In this document: positions 1 through 6,035 of the stretch, one piece after another | How positions within the stretch are numbered: position 1 is the stretch's first letter | Layout: each line of letters opens with the position of its first letter | Origin: Halothiobacillus neapolitanus | GTDB lineage: Bacteria > Pseudomonadota > Gammaproteobacteria > Halothiobacillales > Halothiobacillaceae | NCBI GenBank assembly: GCA_020722165.1 | Contig: DYLI01000103.1 | Location: 1 to 6,064 of the forward strand | Length of the DNA: 6,064 nucleotides | Direction: 5' to 3' | Translations under genes and position numbers: made by a program | The notes under the pieces: generated by a model | Told to the model about the DNA's origin: nothing | Database searches by the model: none | The model's input: only the letters and a program-made list of their open reading frames with translations

Positions 1-540
1 ACTAAACATGAATTCGTCGCGGGCGAATTTTTCGCCATGGCCGGAGCCGGTGAAACGCACGTCACCATTAGCGGCAATGTGTTTGCCGCCTTGCGCAATC
101 ATCTGCGCGGTACGCCGTGTCGGGTCTATATCACCGACATGAAAGTGCGCGTCGAAAAGGTCGATGCGTTTTTTTACCCTGATGTGTTCGTCACGTGCAG
201 CGCGCAGGATGCCACGCGCAATAACTTCAAGACCGAGCCTAAGCTGGTGATTGAGGTGCTATCCCCAAGTACGGCGGCGTATGATCGCGGTTTGAAATTT
301 GCCTATTACCGCGAGTTAGCCTCGCTTGAAGAGTATGTGCTGATTGACCCGGAGCGCGTGAGTGTCGAGGTTTTCCGCCGTGACGAGGCGGGGCGCTGGG
401 TGCTGTATCCCTATGCTAATGAGGGTGTGGTTGAGTTAACCAGTGTGAACCTGAGCCTACCCATGACGACGGTGTATGAAGATGCTTGGCCGGAAGCGCA
501 GGTGATTGTGATTGACGAACGCGAATGGCGGGTGCGTTAA
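1..540 (+). CDS. Uma2 family (DUF820) PD-(D/E)XK endonuclease-like protein, 5' partial
   Basis: The reading frame is open from base 1 and encodes THK-free text beginning TKHEFVAGEFFAMAGA, so the ATG at 37 is internal: Uma2 proteins normally carry a KHEFVxGExxAMAGA block after roughly 20 N-terminal residues, which here lie outside the window. The visible part has 179 residues and ends at TAA 538-540. Family core features are present, numbered from the first visible codon: FYPDVFVTC with Asp61, VIEVLSPST with Glu85, and DRGLKFAYYRE with Lys99. Together these form a plausible intact PD-(D/E)XK metal-dependent nuclease site. SLEEYVLID follows, as is typical. The family is abundant and often multicopy in cyanobacteria and some proteobacteria; its cellular role is not established and I do not assign one. 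The gene converges on the SPOR gene with 35 bases between stops. Nothing suggests it is broken. Family assignment is firm; function is unknown. Confidence 0.9.
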   Translation, partial: TKHEFVAGEFFAMAGAGETHVTISGNVFAALRNHLRGTPCRVYITDMKVRVEKVDAFFYPDVFVTCSAQDATRNNFKTEPKLVIEVLSPSTAAYDRGLKFAYYRELASLEEYVLIDPERVSVEVFRRDEAGRWVLYPYANEGVVELTSVNLSLPMTTVYEDAWPEAQVIVIDEREWRVR

Positions 541-575
541 CATTTAGTCATTTGAAGTCTGAGCTTTTGGGGAGC

Positions 576-1301
576 CTACCCGCCTTTCACCAACAGCGGA
601 TTCATGCCCACGGCCTTGAGGCGGTCGCGCAGTTTGCGCGCTTCGGCATCCGGCATGGGTCCGATTTTTACGCGGTGCCAGGTTTCGCCATTCACATTGG
701 CCGCTTGAACCGTTGCAGGGTACCCCAACAAAGCCAGCTCGGCCTTGCGGCGGTCGGCTTCTTCATAACGCCGGAACGAGCCGACTTGCAAAGTGACCTG
801 CGGTGCGGTTGACGGGGCTGGCTTGGCCTTGTCTACGGCTGGAGGGAGTGATGCAACCTCTTTGACCGCAACTGGCGCGGCCGACTCGACCGCTGCCACG
901 GGTGGCTTATCAGTCGGCGCTGCGGACGGCGGCGTTACGGCCTTGGTCACTTCGGGCGGCGTAGACGTGGCTGTACCCACGCTTTGTTCCGGCAGCATTT
1001 CATAGAAATCGTAGCGCGGTGGCGGCGGAACCAGTGGTTTTGCAGGCTCTTGGCTGCGCACTTCGCGCACATCTTTTTGCGCTGCACTGCGCTCTGTTTT
1101 GGGCTCTTGACTGACCGTTTTCGCCGGAGCCTGTAGCGGCACAATTTTGGCCTCGGTTTGCGGTTGCTCCGGGCGCGTACCTAACCAGACCAAGATACCG
1201 ACAAACAACAGCACCACGCCCCCGACCATCACCCACAACCCGGTGGGCACGGCCTTGGTCGGAGATGAACGTCTACGCGCCGCCTGCGATGCTCGCGCCA
1301 T
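576..1301 (-). CDS. SPOR domain-containing, FtsN-like membrane protein
   Basis: A 241-residue single-pass inner-membrane protein. Residues 1-20 are short, basic and cytoplasmic (MARASQAARRRSSPTK). Residues about 21-41 are a hydrophobic helix (GLWVMVGGVVLLFVGILVWLG). Residues about 42-165 are a Pro/Ala/Val/Lys-rich, probably disordered periplasmic stretch. It holds YDFYEMLPE at 97-105, resembling the (Y/F)DFYxLLPE motif found between membrane anchor and SPOR domain in related proteins. The C-terminal SPOR domain (about 167-239) starts VTLQVGSFRRYEEADRRKAELALLG and contains WHRVKIGPM. SPOR domains bind denuded glycan strands at the division septum, so a role in division or peptidoglycan maintenance is inferred. 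The start ATG at 1299-1301 is preceded by TAAGGAG six bases upstream, a good ribosome site. It lies 15 bases after the argS stop, so cotranslation from an argS transcript is likely. The same gene follows argS in Pseudomonas. I leave the symbol blank because true FtsN identity cannot be separated from a paralogue. Confidence 0.9.
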   Translation of the reverse strand: MARASQAARRRSSPTKAVPTGLWVMVGGVVLLFVGILVWLGTRPEQPQTEAKIVPLQAPAKTVSQEPKTERSAAQKDVREVRSQEPAKPLVPPPPRYDFYEMLPEQSVGTATSTPPEVTKAVTPPSAAPTDKPPVAAVESAAPVAVKEVASLPPAVDKAKPAPSTAPQVTLQVGSFRRYEEADRRKAELALLGYPATVQAANVNGETWHRVKIGPMPDAEARKLRDRLKAVGMNPLLVKGG

Positions 1302-1316
1302 ATTTCGCTCCTTAAA

Positions 1317-3077
1317 TCACATGCTGTCGGGCGCGGATACGCCCAACAAAGCCAAACCGTTGTGCAGCACATGGCGCACAGCCAAAATCAGATTCAAACG
1401 CGCATCACGCAGGGTTTCATCGTCAACCAAAAACACATGCCCGTTGTAGTAGCTGTGAAACGCACCCGCCAGTTCGCGCAAATAATGCACCAACTGATGC
1501 GGCTCACACGCCAAGGCCGCACGTTGTATCAACTCAGGGAATTGACCCAGCAAACGCGCCAGCTCAGCTTCGGCGGCTTGTTCCAGCAACGCCACTCCCG
1601 CTTCGCCGCGAGCCTGATTGTGCGCCCAGCCCTTGCTTTCCAACTGGCGCATCACGCTGCACACCCGCGCATGGGCATACTGAACATAGTACAAGGGGTT
1701 GTCATTCGACTGGCTTTTGGCCAAATCCAGATCAAAATCCAGATGCTGCTCGCTCTTGCGCATCACATAAAAATAGCGTGCCGCATCTGAACCGACCTCA
1801 TGACGCAATTCGCGCAAGGTGACAAAATCGCCGGAGCGCGTGGACATTTGCGCACGCTCACCGCCGCGATACAAAATCGCAAACTGCACCAGCAATATAT
1901 CCAGCTTGCCCGCATCGTAGCCCAAGGCTGTGAGCGCCGCCTTGACCCGCGTGACATAGCCGTGGTGATCCGCACCCCACACGTCGATCACGCGCTCGAA
2001 GCCACGCTCGAATTTGTCCATGTGGTAGGCAATATCCGAGGCAAAATACGTCACCTGACCATTGGCGCGCTGCACCACGCGGTCCTTGTCGTCGCCAAAA
2101 GCCGTGGAGCGGAACCACAATGCGCCGTCCTGCTCGAAAATATGCCCACGCTCGCGCAATTGCTCAATCGCCCGATTCACCGCGCCGCGATCCATCAGCC
2201 CGCGCTCGGAATACCAGCCTTCAAAGCGAATGCCGAAATCTTCCAAATCATCACGGATGTCTTCGACAATCAGATTCAAGCCAAGGTCAAACACTTCGCG
2301 GTAGCGCACATCGCCAAGCAAAGTCTGCGCACGCGCAATTAGCGCATCAATATGAATATCTTTATCGCCGCCCTGCGGCTCGTCAGCGGGAATATCGGCA
2401 AATACCTGCTCGATGGGCGCTGCAAACGTCTCACCATGCGCATCCTTGAGCTTTTGCGCATACTCAAACACATAGCCGGTGGACTTGTAACCATTCGACG
2501 GAAACGCGAATGTTACCCCGCACAGTTCCAGATAACGCAGCCAGACCGAAGTGGCCAGAATGTGCATCTGCCGCCCGGCATCGTTGACGTAATACTCACG
2601 ATGCACATCAAAACCCACCGCTGCCAGCAAATCAGCCACCGCCGCGCCATACGCCGCACCGCGCCCGTGCCCCACATGCAGCGGACCAGTCGGATTGGCA
2701 GACACAAATTCCACCATCACCTTCTTACCCGCGCCATGCGACGAATATCCGTAGCGATCACCCAGCGCCAAGGTCTGACGCACCACGTCAAACACCGCCG
2801 ACTCGCGCACATAAAAATTGATAAAGCCCGGCCCTGCAATCTCGACTTTTTCCAGCAAGGCCGCCTGTGGCAGAGCCGCGACAAAACGCTCCGCAAAGGC
2901 GCGTGGCGCAAGACCTAGCGGCTTGGCAAGCTGCATGGCGATATTGCAGGCAAAATCGCCATGCGCGCGATCCTTGGCACGCGTCAACTGCGGCACAACA
3001 CCATCAGGCACGGCCAAACCCTCGGCACGCAAAGACTCAAGGGCAGACAACAACAAGCTTTCAAGCTGATCTTTCAC
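1317..3077 (-). CDS. argS: Arginyl-tRNA synthetase (class I)
   Basis: Charges tRNA-Arg with arginine in the cytoplasm; class I enzyme that needs bound tRNA for amino-acid activation. With the GTG start at 3075-3077 the product is 586 residues, a normal length. Domains in order: N-terminal Add1 tRNA-contact domain (about 1-95, including RAHGDFACNIAMQLAKP and GPGFINFYV); Rossmann catalytic domain with SANPTGPLHVGHGRG, whose HVGH at 134-137 is the HIGH signature; WGADHHGYVTRVKAAL at 367-382; MSTRSGDFVTLREL at 411-424 in the KMSKS-loop position, in the form common in ArgS; and C-terminal DALR anticodon-binding domain from about 461 (NPLYYVQYAHARVCSV onward). An upstream in-frame TTG at 3104 would add nine residues. 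I prefer GTG 3077 because family members begin near MKDxLExLL and because GGAA at 3083-3086 sits five bases upstream, while the TTG has no ribosome site. It lies 67 bases after priA. A TAGAAT hexamer at 3114-3119 (minus strand) could be a -10, but no convincing -35 accompanies it. Confidence 0.96.
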   Translation of the reverse strand: MKDQLESLLLSALESLRAEGLAVPDGVVPQLTRAKDRAHGDFACNIAMQLAKPLGLAPRAFAERFVAALPQAALLEKVEIAGPGFINFYVRESAVFDVVRQTLALGDRYGYSSHGAGKKVMVEFVSANPTGPLHVGHGRGAAYGAAVADLLAAVGFDVHREYYVNDAGRQMHILATSVWLRYLELCGVTFAFPSNGYKSTGYVFEYAQKLKDAHGETFAAPIEQVFADIPADEPQGGDKDIHIDALIARAQTLLGDVRYREVFDLGLNLIVEDIRDDLEDFGIRFEGWYSERGLMDRGAVNRAIEQLRERGHIFEQDGALWFRSTAFGDDKDRVVQRANGQVTYFASDIAYHMDKFERGFERVIDVWGADHHGYVTRVKAALTALGYDAGKLDILLVQFAILYRGGERAQMSTRSGDFVTLRELRHEVGSDAARYFYVMRKSEQHLDFDLDLAKSQSNDNPLYYVQYAHARVCSVMRQLESKGWAHNQARGEAGVALLEQAAEAELARLLGQFPELIQRAALACEPHQLVHYLRELAGAFHSYYNGHVFLVDDETLRDARLNLILAVRHVLHNGLALLGVSAPDSM

Positions 3078-3144
3078 ACAAATTCCATCGTTAGCATTAT
3101 TCAACAGGCGCGTATTCTAGCAGCTTGCGCGCTATCTTAGCTGT

Positions 3145-5388
3145 TCACCCCATCTCCTGCGGATCAATATCCAGCGACCACTTCACCCCACGCCGCTCTG
3201 CCCAAGACTGCTGCGCCACAGCGAACTGCTCGACCGCCCGATGCAAGGGCGCACGCTGCCCTCCCACCAACAAAAGCTGAAAACGATACCGCCCCGCACG
3301 ACGCTCCAGCGGCGCAGGCGCAGGCCCCCACACCTGCAACACATCACTTGCCTCACTTTTGAAAAAATCCGCACAACGCGCCAAATAGCCCTGCGCACGC
3401 GCCGCATCCTTCGCTTCGGCACGCAACAAGGCCAGATGCGCAAACGGCGGCAAGCGTGCCAGCTCGCGCTCACGCATCAACAACTCAGCACAACGCTCAA
3501 AGCCGCCATGCAGCAGCGCTTGCAACAGCGGATGCTCGGGTTGATGCGTTTGAATCAGCACCTCGCCCGGTTTGTCCGCCCGCCCGGCACGCCCCGCCAC
3601 CTGCACAATCAGTTGCAGCAAACGCTCCGGCGCACGGAAATCGCTACTCATCAAGCCACTATCCGCATCCAAAATGGCCGCCAACGTCACACCGGGAAAG
3701 TCATGTCCCTTGGCGAGCATCTGCGTGCCAAGCAAAATCCGCGCCTCGCCGGAATGCGCCCGCGCCAGCTTGTCCTCCAGCTCGCCCTTGCGCCGCGTGG
3801 TATCGCGGTCAATCCGCTCCAGCGCAAACTCAGGGAACAAGCCGCGCAGCGCCAGCTCCAGGCGTTCCGTCCCTTGCCCCGGCATTTGCAAATCGTGTGA
3901 CCCACAGGCCGCACACGCACGCGGCACAGCACGCTCCGCCCCACAGTGATGGCAAACCAGCCGCCCGCGCCCACGATGCACCGTCATCGGTGCAGAACAC
4001 TGCCGACACGCCTCAACATGCCCGCAGGCATGACACTCCAAAGCAGGCGCGAACCCACGCCGATTCAAAAACAATAACACCTGCCCGCCTTTAACAAGGT
4101 GCGCACTCATTTTTTCCAATAACGGCGCAGACAAACCATCCTGCAGCGGCCTTTTGCGCACATCCAGCAACGCCAAACGCGGCGACTGCGCCCCGCCCGC
4201 CCGCTCGGTCAAACGCAACAAGCGATAACGCCCATGCGCCACCTGCGCCAAGCTCTCCAAAGCCGGTGTCGCCGAACCCAATACCAGCGGAACCCCGCGC
4301 TGCTGCGCCCGCACCACCGCCACATCACGCGCGTGGTAACGCCAACCCTCCTGCTGTTTGTACGACGAATCATGCTCCTCATCCACTACAATCAGCCCTA
4401 AACGCGGCAGCGGCGTAAGCACCGCCGAACGTGTCCCCAACACCACCCGCGCCCGCCCCGACTGCGCCGCCTGCCATGCCAATTCGCGCGCGCGCGCCGT
4501 CATCGCCGAATGCAAAACAACAATCGCCTCCGCCCCCAGCGGCTTGAATCGCGCAGCAAACCGCCCCACCAACTGCGGTGTCAAAGCAATTTCCGGCACC
4601 AGCACCAACACCTGCGACCCGCGCTGCAAAGCCGCCGTCATTGCCGCCAGATAAACCTCCGTCTTGCCACTACCAGTAATCCCGTGCAGCAAAAACGCAG
4701 AAAACTGCCCCAAACTTGCTGTAATGGCTTCATGTGCGGCCACCTGCTCTGCATTCAACACCAACGACGGCGGAATATCAGCCACAACCGCGCCGACAGA
4801 AGTTTTAGTTCCCTCCCCCCAACCCTCCCCCGTCAAGGGCGAGGGAGCCAAAACCCCCTGCTCCACCCAACCCCGCTGCTCCAAAACACGCAAAACCGCC
4901 GCCAACCCACGCAAATCCCGCGCAGAAACACCCCCAGACGCCGCATGTAACTGACGCAACACCTGCGTTTGCCGCGCCGCTCCCGCCACCTCCAACGGCG
5001 CGCCCGGCAAAACCCGCCACCCGCGCACCTCAAGCACATGCAGCGCCGCCCCCCCGCGCAAACTCGCAGGCAACATCAACGCCAACACCTCACCCAACGG
5101 CGCATGGTAATACCCCGCCAACCACTGCCCCAGACGCAAATCATCCGTAGCCAGTAAAGGAACGTCATCCAAAACCGCCTCAACCGCCTTCAATTCCGAA
5201 GGCGCCTCATCCAAAGCATCCATTGCAACCACCACACCCACGCGCACACTCGCCCCAAACGGCACACGCACCCGCCGCCCCACCAAGGCTTCGCACTCAC
5301 CCGCCCAACCCATGGGCAAAAGGTAATCAAACACCCCCTCCACCGGAGCATCCACCGCCACTTTGAGAGTCTTAAATGATGTCGTCAC
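3145..5388 (-). CDS. priA: Primosomal protein N', replication restart 3'-5' helicase
   Basis: Superfamily 2 DNA helicase that recognises stalled forks and D-loops and starts primosome assembly for DnaB reloading. 747 residues against 732 in E. coli. N-terminal 3'-end DNA-binding domain, about 1-105 (VFDYLLP, RRVRVPFG, YYHAPLGEVLALMLP). Winged helix, about 110-177. Helicase: Walker A GITGSGKT at 236-243, DEEH at 336-339, GSATP at 371-375, LNRRGF at 441-446, motif V region GTQMLAKGHDFPGV at 554-567, and QVAGRAGR at 596-603. The zinc module has all eight cysteines: C452, C455, C461, C464, C479, C482, C492, C495. The protein therefore appears catalytically complete. Oddity: residues 181-193, APSPLTGEGWGEG, look like a translated dispersed repeat inserted in the linker before helicase lobe 1, and account for most of the extra length. 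Start GTG 5386-5388 is chosen by homology; its ribosome site is weak, and GTG 5361 is a possible alternative. An AT-rich patch at 5401-5410 (TAAATA on the minus strand at 5403-5408) could be a -10, without a good -35. Confidence 0.97.
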   Translation of the reverse strand: MTTSFKTLKVAVDAPVEGVFDYLLPMGWAGECEALVGRRVRVPFGASVRVGVVVAMDALDEAPSELKAVEAVLDDVPLLATDDLRLGQWLAGYYHAPLGEVLALMLPASLRGGAALHVLEVRGWRVLPGAPLEVAGAARQTQVLRQLHAASGGVSARDLRGLAAVLRVLEQRGWVEQGVLAPSPLTGEGWGEGTKTSVGAVVADIPPSLVLNAEQVAAHEAITASLGQFSAFLLHGITGSGKTEVYLAAMTAALQRGSQVLVLVPEIALTPQLVGRFAARFKPLGAEAIVVLHSAMTARARELAWQAAQSGRARVVLGTRSAVLTPLPRLGLIVVDEEHDSSYKQQEGWRYHARDVAVVRAQQRGVPLVLGSATPALESLAQVAHGRYRLLRLTERAGGAQSPRLALLDVRKRPLQDGLSAPLLEKMSAHLVKGGQVLLFLNRRGFAPALECHACGHVEACRQCSAPMTVHRGRGRLVCHHCGAERAVPRACAACGSHDLQMPGQGTERLELALRGLFPEFALERIDRDTTRRKGELEDKLARAHSGEARILLGTQMLAKGHDFPGVTLAAILDADSGLMSSDFRAPERLLQLIVQVAGRAGRADKPGEVLIQTHQPEHPLLQALLHGGFERCAELLMRERELARLPPFAHLALLRAEAKDAARAQGYLARCADFFKSEASDVLQVWGPAPAPLERRAGRYRFQLLLVGGQRAPLHRAVEQFAVAQQSWAERRGVKWSLDIDPQEMG
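4811..4847 (-). repeat. Dispersed-repeat-like palindromic element inside priA
   Basis: The plus strand here contains CCCTCCCCCC-AA-CCCTCCCCC, then GTCAA, then GGGCGAGGGAG. Arms 4823-4831 and 4837-4845 pair in eight of nine positions (one C-C mismatch) around a five-base loop. Read on the minus strand in the priA frame it gives APSPLTGEGWGEG (residues 181-193). From memory, this peptide and DNA pattern (CCCTCxCCC...GGGxGAGGG) recur in many unrelated proteobacterial loci, usually between genes or as odd in-frame inserts, so I call it a dispersed repeat. Copy number in this genome cannot be judged from one window. Confidence 0.7.
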
Positions 5389-5430
5389 AACTGCATACCG
5401 TATATTTAACCACCCGCCTGAGCATGATTT

Positions 5431-5452
5431 TGTAGGAGGGACTCATCCCCGA
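5431..5452 (+). repeat. REP-like unit, left copy of inverted pair
   Basis: Begins TGTAGGAGGG and continues ACTCATCCCCGA. It contains its own small hairpin, GGGA (5438-5441), loop CTCA, TCCC (5446-5449). This layout, a TGTAGGAG head followed by a small GC-rich stem, is that of REP-type extragenic palindromes found in many copies in gammaproteobacterial genomes. It matches the right copy (opposite strand) at 19 of 22 positions with one single-base gap. Confidence 0.65.
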
Positions 5453-5540
5453 AAGCAACCCTCACCCAAGGTACACAACCGCCTCCATTGGGCATAGGCG
5501 CGCCAACGGCATAGATTGCTGCGCTCGGCTCGGATAAAGC

Positions 5541-5563
5541 TCGGCGATCAATCCCCTCCTACA
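5541..5563 (-). repeat. REP-like unit, right copy of inverted pair
   Basis: Read on the minus strand it starts TGTAGGAGGGG and continues ATTGATCGCCGA. The first ten bases are identical to the left copy at 5431-5440 in opposite orientation, 113 bases away (10-base arms 5431-5440 and 5554-5563). The pair could form a long cruciform or a BIME-like composite. The internal stem is weaker than in the left copy. Confidence 0.6.
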
Positions 5564-5584
5564 GCGAACCGTCTGCCCTAAAAA

Positions 5585-5600
5585 GGCGCGTCCTCGCGCC
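5585..5600. repeat. Perfect GC-rich hairpin, no T-tract
   Basis: GGCGCG (5585-5590), loop TCCT (5591-5594), CGCGCC (5595-5600): a perfect six-base stem. Neither strand carries a following T-run, so it does not read as an intrinsic terminator. It lies in the repeat-rich intergenic DNA and is probably part of the same repeat material. Confidence 0.6.
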
Positions 5601-5625
5601 GGGGAAAGCCCGCCTATGGCGCCCC

Positions 5626-5643
5626 CCCGGATTAGCATCCGGG
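5626..5643. repeat. Perfect 7-bp hairpin upstream of the rpsT promoter, no T-tract
   Basis: CCCGGAT (5626-5632), loop TAGC (5633-5636), ATCCGGG (5637-5643): a perfect seven-base stem with a four-base loop. No T-run follows on either strand, so an intrinsic terminator is unlikely. It ends 37 bases before the -35 of rpsT. Confidence 0.6.
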
Positions 5644-5680
5644 CGACAAGACTTTTACGCAAGCGTTAAACAACAACCAG

Positions 5681-5708
5681 TTGACAGAACCCCCAATAAA
5701 GGGATAAT
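5681..5708 (+). promoter_or_regulatory. Sigma-70 type promoter of rpsT
   Basis: The -35 TTGACA at 5681-5686 is a perfect consensus. A 16-base spacer follows, then -10 GATAAT at 5703-5708 (one mismatch to TATAAT). Predicted transcription start is about 5714-5718, giving a leader of about 34-38 bases before the GTG. A strong promoter fits a ribosomal protein gene. The stretch just upstream (5660-5680) is less GC-rich than its surroundings and could act as an UP-like element, which is inference. Confidence 0.85.
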
Positions 5709-5738
5709 GCCCGCCTCATTTTAGATACCCGAATTCCT

Positions 5739-5744
5739 TAGGAG
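5739..5744 (+). promoter_or_regulatory. Ribosome binding site of rpsT
   Basis: TAGGAG, seven bases before the GTG start at 5752. It fixes the start at the GTG even though no ATG is available there, and agrees with the family N-terminus MANxxSAKKR. Confidence 0.85.
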
Positions 5745-5751
5745 AGCCACC

Positions 5752-6015
5752 GTGGCCAATAACGCATCCGCTAAAAAGCGCATCCGCCAGGATGAAAAAA
5801 ACCGCATTCGTAACGTTGCCCTGCGTTCACGCGTGCGCACCTTCATCAAGAAAACCCTGAAAGCCATCTCCGGCGGCGACAAAGTCGCAGCCACTGCGGC
5901 TTTCCAGGAAGCCCGCCCGATCATCGACAGCATGGTCAACAAAGGCATCCTGCACCGCAACACCGCAGCGCGCGCCAAAAGCCGCCTGAACGGCAACATC
6001 AAGGCCATGGCCTGA
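5752..6015 (+). CDS. rpsT: Small ribosomal subunit protein bS20
   Basis: An 87-residue basic protein, exactly the usual S20 length. It binds 16S rRNA early in 30S assembly, at the bottom of the subunit body and helix 44. The N-terminal MANNASAKKRIRQDEKNRIRN and the central RVRTFIKKTLKAI are diagnostic, as is ILHRNTAARAKSRLN near the C-terminus. The fold is a three-helix bundle. The start codon is GTG with a strong ribosome site. E. coli rpsT likewise uses a non-ATG start (TTG), which is tied to autogenous translational repression by S20; similar control here is inference. The gene is apparently monocistronic: own promoter at 5681-5708 and own terminator at 6042-6064. It is divergent from priA. 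Confidence 0.98.
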   Translation: MANNASAKKRIRQDEKNRIRNVALRSRVRTFIKKTLKAISGGDKVAATAAFQEARPIIDSMVNKGILHRNTAARAKSRLNGNIKAMA

Positions 6016-6035
6016 TATTTTCTGCGTGTGATGCT

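Larger units (their letters stand above)
5389..5751. other. priA-rpsT divergent intergenic region (363 bases), repeat-rich
   Basis: There is no credible protein gene in this stretch. From left to right it holds an AT-rich patch next to the priA start (5401-5410), an inverted pair of REP-like units (5431-5452 and 5541-5563), two compact GC-rich hairpins (5585-5600 and 5626-5643), an AT-richer stretch, and the rpsT promoter and leader (5681-5751). An eight-base inverted match, CATAGGCG at 5493-5500 and CGCCTATG at 5611-5618, links the interior of the REP pair to the hairpin zone. A GGCATAG direct repeat occurs at 5491-5497 and 5508-5514. Confidence 0.75.

Noticed and set aside
37..39. ATG at 37 as the true start of the Uma2 gene
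   Set aside because: The frame is open to base 1 and encodes the conserved KHEFVxGE block of the family upstream of this Met, so the gene begins outside the window.
1362..2342. Long plus-strand open frames opposite argS (e.g. 1362-1790 and 1800-2342), and similar ones opposite priA and the SPOR gene
   Set aside because: They are antisense shadows of well-supported genes in GC-rich DNA, with no recognisable domains or ribosome sites.
3078..3104. TTG start at 3104 for argS, giving nine extra residues
   Set aside because: No ribosome site precedes it and the extra residues do not fit the family N-terminus; GTG at 3077 does.
3105..3144. Possible terminator or attenuator between priA and argS (GCGCG...CGCGC arms near 3107-3131)
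   Set aside because: Arms are only about five bases, the loop is long and no T-tract follows on the minus strand.
5401..5431. priA promoter on the minus strand (TAAATA at 5403-5408)
   Set aside because: The sequence 17 bases upstream (AAAATC) is a poor -35, so I mention it only as a possibility in the priA entry.
5462..5662. 66-codon minus-strand open frame in the priA-rpsT intergenic region
   Set aside because: It starts at a TTG with no ribosome site, runs through the REP-like units and hairpins, and resembles no protein I know. The translation is best explained as repeat DNA read by chance.
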